Shown piece by piece: positions 1 through 9,380 of a stretch of 64,000 nt of DNA (the first letter of the stretch is position 1; each line of letters starts with the position of its first letter). The position numbers were made by a program, and so were the translations under genes. The DNA comes from Pedobacter sp. (lineage in GTDB: Bacteria > Bacteroidota > Bacteroidia > Sphingobacteriales > Sphingobacteriaceae). Where the stretch lies: assembly GCA_025351765.1 (NCBI GenBank), contig JANXVH010000158.1, forward strand, positions 1 to 64,000, in the 5' to 3' direction. The notes below the pieces were generated by a model, which saw only the letters and a list, made by a program, of their open reading frames with translations, had not been told where the DNA came from and ran no database searches.

Positions 1-15
1 ATTAAAAGCCGCTAG

Positions 16-141
16 GGCCTTGAATTAAATTTTTTAACACCAACTATTATACTACAAAATACCCGTCGCATTGGACTTGCGCTCTCAGGCTTGTTAGTAG
101 GGGGGGGAGTGTTCTGTTTATTTCTATCCCAAAAATACTGA
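16..141 (+). other. Open frame without a start, left-edge gene remnant?
   Basis: An open frame of 41 codons ends at TGA 139-141 and has no start codon after the upstream stop at 13-15. Its end reads like a membrane-protein tail (RRIGLALSGLLVGGG then VFCLFLSQKY). It contains a run of eight G at 100-107. It could be a decayed 3' end of a gene left of the window, or chance. No family was recognised. Confidence 0.2.
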
Positions 142-179
142 TGCAAATCGCCCTTTTTTATTGGATTGATCTCGTCATT

Positions 180-317
180 TTATATCGGCTGGATATAGAT
201 CGTGTTTCCACACCCTTTAGTAATAGCAATTTGTGCTACAGAAGGAGCTAAAGCAGTACCCGACTGCCATTGCAAATAGCCCAACCGTTTAGTGCATCGC
301 GAAGCTAATACACTCAT
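180..317 (-). CDS. Possible 45-residue protein directly behind kup
   Basis: An ATG at 317 immediately follows the kup stop codon (318-320) with no gap, and the frame runs 45 codons to TAA at 180-182. The product starts MSVLASRCTKRLGYL and ends GCGNTIYIQPI. No signal peptide or membrane helix is evident and no family was recognised. The abutting start would allow translational coupling to kup, but a chance open frame of this length is also plausible. Confidence 0.22.
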   Translation of the reverse strand: MSVLASRCTKRLGYLQWQSGTALAPSVAQIAITKGCGNTIYIQPI

Positions 318-2255
318 TTATTTTATCCTTATTAAACGAATCGGTTCGGGTATATCCACTATAAGTGGCACCTGCTCGATAGTTACAAAGCTTGAGTCCA
401 AACCAAATCCTCTTCGCTCCGATATACTAAGCATTTTAAGTATTCTATGGCAGGACATGGTTAGTCTTTCTATAAAACGTAAGCTGTTGGAATTAGATAT
501 GATCTTTTCTATTACTACGAAACGAAAGTCGCCAGGAATCTTTTGTGCTTCAAGAGATTTGTATTTACTAGTGATGTCAAATTCGCCACTTTCAACCAAT
601 TCTTCTACAACTTTTCTGAAAAGCACATTAATTCGCTGTTCAACGCGGAAACCGAGACGGAAATCTATTCTAATCAGCTTATCCTGTATCATTTGGTCTA
701 CTTCGTATTCCATAGTATAGGGCTCGTCAGTAACATCCACGTGCAACACCCAGTATACATCAGCACGTTTTGGATGTTTCTGAATGATAGAATAGATAAC
801 AGATGATTCTATTTCAGTGTTGAAATTTGCACTGGTAAGGTATACGAGGTTGGATGCATATTTTGGTATGGATTCATCAGTGCTAATGTTCTTAAGTAAA
901 GGGAAAAACTCTTCGATGTCTACAAATTTCATGTACCGGTTCCTGATACGGCGACCATTATACCAAGCCCACATTATGGCGAAAAATGAAATGCCCATTA
1001 ATAGGGTGAACCACCCTCCATGAAGTATTTTAGCTGCGTTACCGGCTAGAAAAGTAAGTTCTATAACGCCATAAACGGTAAGGAAAATTCCGACAAGATA
1101 GATTGGTACCTTTTTGCGCATTAGGAATACGGAAACCAGGATGGTGGTCATTAGCATGGCTACAGTGATAGAAAGGCCATAAGCAGCCTCCATGTTAACT
1201 GACTTTTGGAAAATAAGCACCACAATTATGCAACCTGCAAGTAAAATCCAGTTCATGGAGGGTACGTATAGTTGTCCTTTTTGCTCGCTAGGGTAGTTGA
1301 TTTTTACTTTTGGCCATAGGTTAAGTCTTACGGCTTCTGCGATTAGGGTAAATGAACCTGATATTAGCGCCTGACTAGCTATTGTTGCTGCTACTGAGGC
1401 GATAAGGATTCCATATATAAGAAACCAGTTTGGCATAAGATGATAGAATGGATTGACATCGCCAAGCTTTGTGCCTTGTAGACCCCACAACCAAACGCCT
1501 TGACCCATGTAATTCAGGACTAAACAAATTTTAACGTAAATCCAACTAATGCGGATGTTTGCACGGCCACAATGACCGAGGTCTGAATACAAAGCTTCTG
1601 CTCCTGTTGTACATAAGAATACGGCACCTATAATAAGGAAAGCTTCTGGATTGGTGCTTAGAATATGGTATGCATAATACGGGTTGACGGCTTTAAGTAT
1701 TTCTGGTAATTTAAGTACATAGACCAATCCCAAAATAGCTATCATAGTAAACCAGATCCACATAACGGGGCCAAATGCCTTACCTACTAGAGAGGTGCCA
1801 AATTGCTGCAGTACAAATAAAAATATTAATATGGCCAATACTATAGGAACGGTTGGCAGGTCTGAATAAATAAGACCCAGACCTTCAATTGCTGCTGAAA
1901 CAGTTACTGCGGGTGTCATAATCCCATCGGCAAGTAATGCGGCACCCCCAATCATGGCTGGAATAATGAGCCATTTGGCTTTTCGTTTTACAAGTGAATA
2001 TAATGAAAAAATACCGCCTTCTCCCTTGTTATCCGCCTGAAGTGTAATGACAACATATTTAAGTGTGGTTTGAAGTGTCAATGTCCAGAAAATACAAGAA
2101 AGCCCACCTAGTATAAGGTCTGGTGTGATTAACCGATCGCCTATAATAGCTTTGAAAACGTAAAGGGGAGATGTACCTATATCTCCATAAATAATTCCTA
2201 AACTAATTAATAACCCCGCCGCACTTAATTTTTGAATGTTTTTATGATGACTCAT
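318..2255 (-). CDS. kup: KUP-family potassium uptake protein
   Basis: Low-affinity K+/H+ symporter of the inner membrane (KUP/HAK/KT family), about 645 residues, the usual length. The family signature YGDIGTSPLYVFKAI lies near the N-terminus. About 12 hydrophobic helices follow, then a soluble C-terminal domain of about 200 residues, as in E. coli Kup. The frame extends upstream to another ATG at 2309, but that codon lies inside the hairpin terminator of the preceding gene, and ATG 2255 begins MSHHKNIQKL just before the first helix, so 2255 is chosen. It lies about 90 bp downstream of the GH127 gene on the same strand but is separated from it by a terminator, so it probably has its own promoter. 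Confidence 0.93.
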   Translation of the reverse strand: MSHHKNIQKLSAAGLLISLGIIYGDIGTSPLYVFKAIIGDRLITPDLILGGLSCIFWTLTLQTTLKYVVITLQADNKGEGGIFSLYSLVKRKAKWLIIPAMIGGAALLADGIMTPAVTVSAAIEGLGLIYSDLPTVPIVLAILIFLFVLQQFGTSLVGKAFGPVMWIWFTMIAILGLVYVLKLPEILKAVNPYYAYHILSTNPEAFLIIGAVFLCTTGAEALYSDLGHCGRANIRISWIYVKICLVLNYMGQGVWLWGLQGTKLGDVNPFYHLMPNWFLIYGILIASVAATIASQALISGSFTLIAEAVRLNLWPKVKINYPSEQKGQLYVPSMNWILLAGCIIVVLIFQKSVNMEAAYGLSITVAMLMTTILVSVFLMRKKVPIYLVGIFLTVYGVIELTFLAGNAAKILHGGWFTLLMGISFFAIMWAWYNGRRIRNRYMKFVDIEEFFPLLKNISTDESIPKYASNLVYLTSANFNTEIESSVIYSIIQKHPKRADVYWVLHVDVTDEPYTMEYEVDQMIQDKLIRIDFRLGFRVEQRINVLFRKVVEELVESGEFDITSKYKSLEAQKIPGDFRFVVIEKIISNSNSLRFIERLTMSCHRILKMLSISERRGFGLDSSFVTIEQVPLIVDIPEPIRLIRIK

Positions 2256-2286
2256 TTTGCTTTGAAAAATAATTGGCCAAATGTAT

Positions 2287-2321
2287 GAAAAAATAAAAGG
2301 CCGGTACACTATATACCAGCC
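2287..2321 (-). terminator. Intrinsic terminator after the GH127-GH2 operon
   Basis: On the minus strand GGCTGGTA, a 7-nt loop and TACCGGCC form an 8-bp stem with one mismatch, followed at once by TTTTATTTTTT. It lies 24 bp after the GH127 stop and upstream of the chosen kup start. Confidence 0.8.
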
Positions 2322-2344
2322 TTTTGTAAAAATGTTTTAAATCT

Positions 2345-4405
2345 TTATTTTACTACAGGAAACGCGGAGATTCTTAACCTTGCGCCGCCCATAGGAACCA
2401 ATGTTAGTGTTGTTTCTTTTTCTGTATTGGCGATGGGGCTTTTTGGCAATACATCAACCAGGCCGTATTTGTCTATTTTCCATTCTGGAATGAGCTTGCC
2501 CTTAGCCTCAAGCTCTATAGGGGCATTTCCGTTCGTGAAAGGATTATTGTTTTTAGGCCACGCTTTCTTAACTACTGTAAAGGAGTTAGCAGGGTTGGTT
2601 TTATCCAGGAGTAAACCATAATTCCAAGCTGATTTTGGGTGAATCTCAAATGATGGCCATTTTTTAGGATCCGCACCAGGTTGCCATTGAGAATCGCCTA
2701 TCGCAGTTTCCTTACTGTCTTTCTGAATATAGTCCTCATCAATTTTCAATGAATAGGTAAGGGGTCCGTAGTTAACACTGACACTGTTCTTATTCTTTTC
2801 CCATACTCTAACCTTAAGATCCATTGGGAATTGCAGGTTTATTATATCTCCGTTTTTCCAGGTACTTGTTAGTTTGATGTAACCACCTGCTTTTGCAGCT
2901 ACCGTAATAGTCTTTTTGTTAACTTTAACCACTGGATTTTTACACCAAGCGGGCACGCGAAGGTATAACGGAAAGTTGATAGATTTAGGAGTGGTAACTT
3001 CTATATTTACTTGATCTTCAAATGGATATTTTGTGGTTTCATTAAGCGTTACTTGAACACCAGAACCTACTTTTGCCTTTACTGATCCCTCTGCATAAAG
3101 CTGTGCGGCAATACCATTATCTGGCGTTGCCATCCATAAATTCTCTGCATAATAGACCCATCCAGCTGCGTGATTGTGTTGACAACAACGGCTGCTAAAA
3201 GGGTTCATCATTAAGAATGGTCCTGAATTATCAATACCTGGATTATGATTTTTAGCGTCGCTGATAACCATGTTAGGTGCGGTAAGGTACCTAAGTGCTT
3301 TGTAATCTGGAGTAAATGCTGCAGAGAAAGTGTTGAATGCTACGTCTTCGCAGTTTTCTGCCCAATAGGTATCTCCAGTAATGCCAAGCATCATCTGATC
3401 TGACGTCATCTGCTCTACTAACCCGCAAGTTTCTACTGCTTGTCTGGGGTCATCATATCCCTTGCGTGAATTTTCATCGCCTCCAAACATGCCGCCTGGA
3501 ACTTGTCCATAGATACTCCTGATTAGTTCTTGGTTATTGTAACTGGCCTTAAGGTCTGCATCATTATGACTCTGTAAATAATAGGTTGCAGGCTCTCTAA
3601 AGCACTGAGCTATATTTACGTTATGCCAGTTCGGTAGGTTGGTTGCTTGTCGCCAGTTAGCCGTATTTTTGTCGATTTTAGTCGCAAGGTCTAAAAGGAA
3701 TTTATCGCCTGTGCGATTGTATAGCCAGTAAATACTGACAATATTATCACCTCCACGGCTTTTTTCCCAATAGTCTTCTAATAATTGATCATCAGGAATG
3801 GTAAGTTGCCATTTAAAGTACTTGGTCATTAGCGGTAATACCCTGGCATCTTTACTGTATTCAAAATAGGATTGCAGACACCAAAGCATTGGCATATTCG
3901 TCCATAAATCTCTTTTGTCCTTTCCCTTTTCTACAAAAGGGCCAAAATCGCCATTGTCGCGTTGGTTGTTTAGTACAGCATCAATCCAAAACTTTGTTTC
4001 CGAAAGCATTTTTGGGTCTTTAAGCATATATGCGATATTGGCATACCCTTTTAACCAGTAAGGAAGTTCTTCCCAGCCATGCTTACCTTTGCCTTCTTTA
4101 TTGAGCCATGCGTTATCTGTTTTTGATAGCCAAATACTAATCTCTCCTAAATTTCCTGTTAAGCCATCTTTTTGCAATACTAAAACATTTCTAAGCCATC
4201 CCCCAGGCTGTATGCTGCCGATCGGTAATTTGATGAAATGGTTTTTTAATAGGGGAGCTTTATTGCTAATGTAGTAACTGTTTGTAGCATTGTTAGCTGT
4301 GTTAGCTACAGCCACGGCTTGTACCGTTTGTGCCTGCGCACTTAAGCCTTGCAATCCTGTTAAAAGGATTGCAAGGGCAAATGCCCGTTTAACGTTTGTT
4401 AACAT
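2345..4405 (-). CDS. GH127-type (DUF1680) beta-L-arabinofuranosidase-like enzyme
   Basis: Secreted glycoside hydrolase of the DUF1680/GH127 group, 686 residues. A signal peptide (MLTNVKRAFALAILL to SAQAQ) is followed by an (alpha/alpha)6-type body and C-terminal beta domains. The zinc-cysteine site of characterised GH127 enzymes (E and C in E-x-C, plus a CC pair) is visible as E325-T-C327 and C407-C408, so the enzyme is probably active. GH127 members remove beta-L-arabinofuranose, and related families act on other furanosides, so the exact sugar is inferred. It lies 13 bp downstream of the GH2 gene in the same operon. The operon is divergent from the AraC-type sensor-regulator at 6461, the likely regulator. 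Confidence 0.88.
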   Translation of the reverse strand: MLTNVKRAFALAILLTGLQGLSAQAQTVQAVAVANTANNATNSYYISNKAPLLKNHFIKLPIGSIQPGGWLRNVLVLQKDGLTGNLGEISIWLSKTDNAWLNKEGKGKHGWEELPYWLKGYANIAYMLKDPKMLSETKFWIDAVLNNQRDNGDFGPFVEKGKDKRDLWTNMPMLWCLQSYFEYSKDARVLPLMTKYFKWQLTIPDDQLLEDYWEKSRGGDNIVSIYWLYNRTGDKFLLDLATKIDKNTANWRQATNLPNWHNVNIAQCFREPATYYLQSHNDADLKASYNNQELIRSIYGQVPGGMFGGDENSRKGYDDPRQAVETCGLVEQMTSDQMMLGITGDTYWAENCEDVAFNTFSAAFTPDYKALRYLTAPNMVISDAKNHNPGIDNSGPFLMMNPFSSRCCQHNHAAGWVYYAENLWMATPDNGIAAQLYAEGSVKAKVGSGVQVTLNETTKYPFEDQVNIEVTTPKSINFPLYLRVPAWCKNPVVKVNKKTITVAAKAGGYIKLTSTWKNGDIINLQFPMDLKVRVWEKNKNSVSVNYGPLTYSLKIDEDYIQKDSKETAIGDSQWQPGADPKKWPSFEIHPKSAWNYGLLLDKTNPANSFTVVKKAWPKNNNPFTNGNAPIELEAKGKLIPEWKIDKYGLVDVLPKSPIANTEKETTLTLVPMGGARLRISAFPVVK

Positions 4406-4418
4406 ATTGTTTGTGAGA

Positions 4419-6275
4419 TTATTTAAGTTGAACCAATGATTTGTTGTATAACTTATCTGTAACAGCTTTAAGCTTCTCTACGGGCACTTTGATGACTTTT
4501 CTGTCATACGTCATAAACCCATTTGTCTCATTTTCTACATCAGTTGTCTGTGTGTAAACTGCTGCAGATAAGCCTTTTTTAATTAGACCTTCCATAGTAA
4601 CCATAAAGGAAGCGTATTTGTCAAACAATTCATCCGCGTTCTTAAAAGTTTGGTAACCCCAGTTTTTATCTTTTAGCCATGTATGTTCCGGGACAGGCAA
4701 ACCTAAGCCACCAAATTCACCTAGTACAACCACATGTGTTTGTCCAAATAAGTCTGGTCTAGGCATTGCTGGATTAGGGTAGTGGTGAAGGTCTACAATA
4801 TCTCCTGTGATCACGTGATTGCCACCACTAGCACTGTTTACGAGACGAGAGGGATCTTTATCTTTGGTCCATTCAGCAATCTCTTTGGTCTTAAATTGAC
4901 CCCATGCTTCATTAAAAGGAGTCCACACCACAATACACGGGAAATTGTGGAGATGGTCCATTATCCTGTTCCACTCTTTTTTGTAGATGGCTTCCGACTC
5001 AGCAGTACGGTCTTTGTCTGTACCACCCATTTGACCAAGATTAGGTTCCCATTGATTTCCAAGATCGCCACTAGGCATATCCTGCCATACCAATATTCCC
5101 AATTTATCGCAGTTGTAGTACCAAAGGGCAGGTTCAACCTTAATGTGTTTACGGATCATATTAAAGCCCATTTCTTTGGTCTTGATGATATCAAATACCA
5201 ACGCTTCTGTGGTTGGAGCCGTATATAACCCATCTGGCCACCATCCCTGGTCTAGTGGACCGTATTGGAACACAAATTCATTATTTAACAACATTCTTTG
5301 AATACCGTTGTTGTCTGGACCCATAGACGACTTACGCATGGCGAAGTAACTACTAATCTCATCAACAGGTTTTCCTTTGCGTATAACGGCTACTTTTAAG
5401 TCGTACAGGAACGGCGAAGTTGGTGTCCATAATTTAGGGTTGGGGATGTTTAAAGATGCAGTTTCCGTTGAGGCAACTTCTGTTTCGCCAACTTTAGTTG
5501 CGCCATCAAAAGCTGTTATTCTAATTACATCACCAGGCTGAGCAGCCGTTACATCTGCTGAAAAAGAGAGTTTTTTATTATCTATATCAGGTGTTTGTTT
5601 AGTAGAGGCAATAAAGGTTTTAGCTACTCCTTCTAACCATACAGTTTGCCAAATACCACTCACAGGAGTGTACCAGATGCCTTCAGGCTTTCTTAGTTGT
5701 TTACCTCTTGGTTGGGGTCCTTCATCTGTAGGATCCCAAACACTGATTACCAACTCTTGCTTAGCACCTTTTTTAATGAAGGGAGTAATGTCGAAACTAA
5801 AAGGATCAAATCCCCCTTCATGGCTTCCTACTTTTTTTCCATTAAGCCATAGTTCTGTTTTCCAATCTACCGCACCAAAATGCAATAAAACTGTATTCTT
5901 CATGGAAGAAGGAATAGTAAGACTAGTTTTGTACCAAAGTAAATTGTTCTTGTCGATCGTTTTACCAACTCCAGAAAGCGAAGATTCTACTGCGAAAGGA
6001 ACAAGAATTTTGCCTTGATAAGCCTTAGGTGCAGTTTCTTCTTTGCTTGTAATGGCGTAATCCCACAGTCCATTTAGGTTTTTCCAATTGTTTTTGCGTA
6101 CCAATTGTGGCCTTGGATATTCAGGAAGGGGGCTTGCTGGATTCAGTTTCTCTGCCCAGGGGGTAGCAATTTTACCACCAACGGGTTTCCACGTTTGCGC
6201 TTGTGCTTTTACCGGCAACGTTTGTGATAACGTTTGAGCCAGGCATAATCCAATAATGTAGGATGCTAACTTCAT
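4419..6275 (-). CDS. Secreted GH2 glycoside hydrolase (beta-galactosidase/beta-glucuronidase-like)
   Basis: 618-residue GH2 enzyme with a signal peptide (MKLASYIIGLCLAQTL to KAQAQ), jelly-roll sugar-binding domain, Ig-like domain and TIM barrel. The acid/base Glu is E456 in PFNEAWG, and the nucleophile candidate is E520 in VVLGEFGG. It is short compared with LacZ (about 1000 residues), lacking the C-terminal domains, closer in size to beta-glucuronidases. It is first in an operon with the GH127 gene, which suggests joint removal of arabinose and galactose or uronic acid from plant-type side chains; this substrate is inferred. The start ATG 6275 directly precedes the signal peptide. Confidence 0.88.
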   Translation of the reverse strand: MKLASYIIGLCLAQTLSQTLPVKAQAQTWKPVGGKIATPWAEKLNPASPLPEYPRPQLVRKNNWKNLNGLWDYAITSKEETAPKAYQGKILVPFAVESSLSGVGKTIDKNNLLWYKTSLTIPSSMKNTVLLHFGAVDWKTELWLNGKKVGSHEGGFDPFSFDITPFIKKGAKQELVISVWDPTDEGPQPRGKQLRKPEGIWYTPVSGIWQTVWLEGVAKTFIASTKQTPDIDNKKLSFSADVTAAQPGDVIRITAFDGATKVGETEVASTETASLNIPNPKLWTPTSPFLYDLKVAVIRKGKPVDEISSYFAMRKSSMGPDNNGIQRMLLNNEFVFQYGPLDQGWWPDGLYTAPTTEALVFDIIKTKEMGFNMIRKHIKVEPALWYYNCDKLGILVWQDMPSGDLGNQWEPNLGQMGGTDKDRTAESEAIYKKEWNRIMDHLHNFPCIVVWTPFNEAWGQFKTKEIAEWTKDKDPSRLVNSASGGNHVITGDIVDLHHYPNPAMPRPDLFGQTHVVVLGEFGGLGLPVPEHTWLKDKNWGYQTFKNADELFDKYASFMVTMEGLIKKGLSAAVYTQTTDVENETNGFMTYDRKVIKVPVEKLKAVTDKLYNKSLVQLK

Positions 6276-6334
6276 AATGATGTATTTGGTTATTAATTGT
6301 GTGTTTGCTGCATTTATGGCAGCAACTGATGATT

Positions 6335-6405
6335 CAAATTAAGGGATTACATTTGAACAAATCGGCTCAAACTTTTATCAATTTGTCTCAAATTGGTTTG
6401 AATTT
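6335..6405. promoter_or_regulatory. Cluster of CAAAT/ATTTG half-sites with a palindrome
   Basis: The 185-bp space between the divergent GH2 operon and the sensor-regulator holds repeated half-sites: CAAAT 6335-6339, ATTTG 6351-6355, CAAAT 6358-6362, CAAAC 6368-6372, and a perfect palindrome CAATTTG-TCT-CAAATTG at 6379-6395, followed by TTTGAATTT. Spacing and symmetry suggest operator sites, plausibly for the adjacent AraC-type regulator. TACATTTG at 6348-6355 also resembles a -7 element. Confidence 0.45.
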
Positions 6406-6460
6406 CTTTATTTTGGACGCCACATCTTGTTATCCAATTTAAACCTCTAGCTAATTTAGA

Positions 6461-9295
6461 TTGAAAAAAGCTTTTTTAATTTTTTTAATACTCTTACCTG
6501 TTGCAGTTAAACTTACTGCACAATCGTTCGATTTTAGGCATTATCAGGTTGAGCAAGGCTTATCCTACAATTCAGTTTTCGAGATTACCCAAGATTCAAA
6601 AGGATTTTTATGGTTTGCCTCAAAGGATGGGCTTAACCGTTTCGACGGATATAATTTTAAAATCTTTAGGAATGATCCAGCAGATACCAATAGCATTGGT
6701 AGTAATGTAACGCTTTCAGTTTTTGAGGATAAGCAAAAGGAACTGTGGATTGGGACTTCTAAAGGCCTATTTTGTTATAATGACACCACAGAACGTTTTA
6801 CAATAGTACCGTATACAAGAGATAAATATGTTTCTGCGCTAAAAAGTGATCGTTATAACAATATTTGTTTTATAACGGAGTCTAAGATTTTTAAGTATAA
6901 TAAAAAATCAGGTAAAGTAAGTTTATTTACTGATAAACAGGATTTTAATGTCTCCTCTATGTTGTTTTTAGAGGATGGTACGTTATGGTTAAGCACAAGT
7001 GACGGATTACTAAAGAAATATGTCACTAAAAGTGATTCCTTTATAACTTATAACCTATTTAATCACTCTCCAATGGTTACATCACGTTGGGTAGATAAGA
7101 TCTATGCTACAAATGCAAATTCAATTTTAGTTGGAACCTCTCATCAAGGGGTGAAACTATTTGACTTGAAAACGTTTGAATACAAAGATGTGCTGACCAA
7201 CAACAATGACAAAACGGCAATTTTCGCCAAGAACTTTATCCATTATGACGGCAATATTTATTGGATAGCTACAGAATCAGGAATATTTGTTTACAATATT
7301 ATAACTGGCGCCCATCAGCAACTGAGAAAAAATCCTGGCAATCCTTATGCCTTGTCCGATAATGCAGTTTATACTTTCGCAAAAGATAAGGAGGGAGGGG
7401 TATGGATTGGTACCTACTTTGGTGGAGTAAACTATTACCCAAAGCCCTTTAACGCTTTTGATAAATATTTTCCAAAGAGTGATGCCTATCCAATCAGTGG
7501 AAATGCAGTCAGAGAGATAACTGTGGATCGATACGGTAGCCTATGGGTTGGTACGGAAGACGTTGGGTTAAATAAGATAAACAGTACAATAACGAAATTT
7601 TTGCCTAACGGGAACAAAACTAGCATTGCCCATACCAATATTCATGGTTTACTAGCCGCAGGAAATGAATTGTGGGTTGGTAATTATGAACAAGGGCTCG
7701 ATGTGATGGATGTGAGAACTGGGATGGTACTCCGTCATTATGATAAAGGCAATGGAGAACACGATTTAAAAAGTAATTTTATTGAATCTATTTACAAGAC
7801 CAAAAAAGGAGAAATCCTGCTAGGCAGCTCTTACGGCATATACAAATACAACCGGTCAGCTGATAATTTTAGTAAGCTTGAGGGATTTCCTACTGATTAT
7901 CATTACATGACGATACTAGAGGATGAAACGGGGACGATTTGGGCTGGCACTATAAATAACGGGCTGCATTTTGTAAACTCGCAAAAAGGCAAAAAAGGCA
8001 AATTTCAGTATGTCAAAGAAAATGAAAACAGCATTAGCGATAACTTCGTAAATTCTATACTCCTTGATAAGGAAAAGAATTTATGGATAACCACTGAAAA
8101 TGGCCTTAATAAATTTGATCCTCGAAGCAGTACATTTAAACGCTTTGGTACAAAGGATGGTTTTCCAAGCAATGTGTTTTATCGTGCCGAACAAGATGAT
8201 TTAGGTAACCTATGGTTGAGCACCTCTAGGGGGCTGGCTATGTTTAATCCTCACAGTCATACAGTTAAAGTCTTTACTAAGGCAAGTGGGCTGCTAAGTG
8301 ACCAGTTTAACTATAATTCGTCATTTAAAGACGCCAACGGGAAGCTTTATTTTGGCAGTGTTAACGGAATGATTGCATTTAATCCAACTAAATTTACCCG
8401 TAACCAGGTAATACCAAATGTATTTATTACTGGTTTTCAGGTTTTTAACCAAGAGGTACTTATAGACAATAAATTGCTTAAGAAATCCATCACTTACACA
8501 GATGGGATAAAACTTGCTTATGATCAGTCTACGTTTAGCATAGACTTCGCTGCGCTCGTTTACACTGGATATGAAACTGCGGAGTATGCCTATAAGCTCG
8601 TAGGCCTGGATAGAGAATACACTTATCTGAAAAGAAACAGAAAGGTTTTTTATACAAAACTTTCTCCAGGCACTTATACATTTTTGGTTAAAGGATCTAA
8701 CAGTAGTGGCCTTTGGAATAATAAACCAGCTAAATTAGTGATAACCATAACTCCTCCATTTTGGTTAAGCATTTGGGCATATCTATTATATTTTAGTTTA
8801 CTTATTGCAAGTGTTTGCTATGGAATTAAATACTTAAATAAGCGAGCAAAACTGAAAAGCAAGACCAAGATGGATGCCTTAGAAAATGAAAAGGAAAGGG
8901 AGCTTTATCAAGCAAGGATAGATTCATTTACCCATCTGATTACGATAGCACAATCTAAACCAGATCAAGCTTTGTTGAATAAATTGAATGATTACATTCA
9001 TCAAAATTTATCAAACACAAACTTGGATGTGGACCTGCTGGCGGAGAGCCTAAATATGAGCAGAGCCACATTTTATAGGAAGCTAAAAGCGATATCAAAT
9101 CTTACTCCAAATGAACTGATCAACATTACTAGGCTAAAGAAGGCGGCAGAGCTATTACTGAACTCAAATTTAAAGATACAGCAAATCGCCAGTCAGACTG
9201 GATTTAGTTCGCAGGCACAATTTGGAAGATCTTTTGCTAAACAGTTTGGGGTTACTCCCTCAGAGTACGCGCTAAATAAGCCTGCGGTGTTATAA
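6461..9295 (+). CDS. Membrane-spanning propeller sensor fused to AraC HTH, lacking kinase and receiver
   Basis: 944 residues. Signal peptide, then about 14 two-component-regulator propeller repeats (pattern G-x-LW-x-GT, roughly 25-680), a Y_Y_Y domain (about 690-755), one membrane helix (about 767-788), a short coiled stretch, and an AraC-type double HTH (about 836-935). A hybrid two-component system of this type would carry HisKA, HATPase_c and receiver domains between helix and HTH; all are missing. The segment after the helix (ENEKERELYQARIDSF) resembles what precedes the HisKA box in hybrid systems, so an internal deletion is inferred. It would act as a one-component, SusR-like regulator. 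The first codon is TTG at 6461; no ATG precedes the signal peptide. Divergent from the GH2-GH127 operon, its probable target. Confidence 0.88.
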   Translation: MKKAFLIFLILLPVAVKLTAQSFDFRHYQVEQGLSYNSVFEITQDSKGFLWFASKDGLNRFDGYNFKIFRNDPADTNSIGSNVTLSVFEDKQKELWIGTSKGLFCYNDTTERFTIVPYTRDKYVSALKSDRYNNICFITESKIFKYNKKSGKVSLFTDKQDFNVSSMLFLEDGTLWLSTSDGLLKKYVTKSDSFITYNLFNHSPMVTSRWVDKIYATNANSILVGTSHQGVKLFDLKTFEYKDVLTNNNDKTAIFAKNFIHYDGNIYWIATESGIFVYNIITGAHQQLRKNPGNPYALSDNAVYTFAKDKEGGVWIGTYFGGVNYYPKPFNAFDKYFPKSDAYPISGNAVREITVDRYGSLWVGTEDVGLNKINSTITKFLPNGNKTSIAHTNIHGLLAAGNELWVGNYEQGLDVMDVRTGMVLRHYDKGNGEHDLKSNFIESIYKTKKGEILLGSSYGIYKYNRSADNFSKLEGFPTDYHYMTILEDETGTIWAGTINNGLHFVNSQKGKKGKFQYVKENENSISDNFVNSILLDKEKNLWITTENGLNKFDPRSSTFKRFGTKDGFPSNVFYRAEQDDLGNLWLSTSRGLAMFNPHSHTVKVFTKASGLLSDQFNYNSSFKDANGKLYFGSVNGMIAFNPTKFTRNQVIPNVFITGFQVFNQEVLIDNKLLKKSITYTDGIKLAYDQSTFSIDFAALVYTGYETAEYAYKLVGLDREYTYLKRNRKVFYTKLSPGTYTFLVKGSNSSGLWNNKPAKLVITITPPFWLSIWAYLLYFSLLIASVCYGIKYLNKRAKLKSKTKMDALENEKERELYQARIDSFTHLITIAQSKPDQALLNKLNDYIHQNLSNTNLDVDLLAESLNMSRATFYRKLKAISNLTPNELINITRLKKAAELLLNSNLKIQQIASQTGFSSQAQFGRSFAKQFGVTPSEYALNKPAVL

Positions 9296-9380
9296 GGATA
9301 GATTTTTTTTATGGGGAGAAAACTAAAACACACTTTTTTTGTTTAAGTATTATCCAATTATCATAAACTAATTACTATTG

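Noticed and set aside
292..720. 142-residue plus-strand frame
   Set aside because: Antisense to the kup C-terminal domain; no coding features.
2256..2309. N-terminal extension of kup to ATG 2309
   Set aside because: The extension runs through the hairpin terminator of the upstream operon; the in-frame ATG at 2255 begins right before the first helix.
4782..5228. 148-residue plus-strand frame
   Set aside because: It is antisense inside the GH2 gene, whose catalytic motifs are intact; composition is not protein-like.
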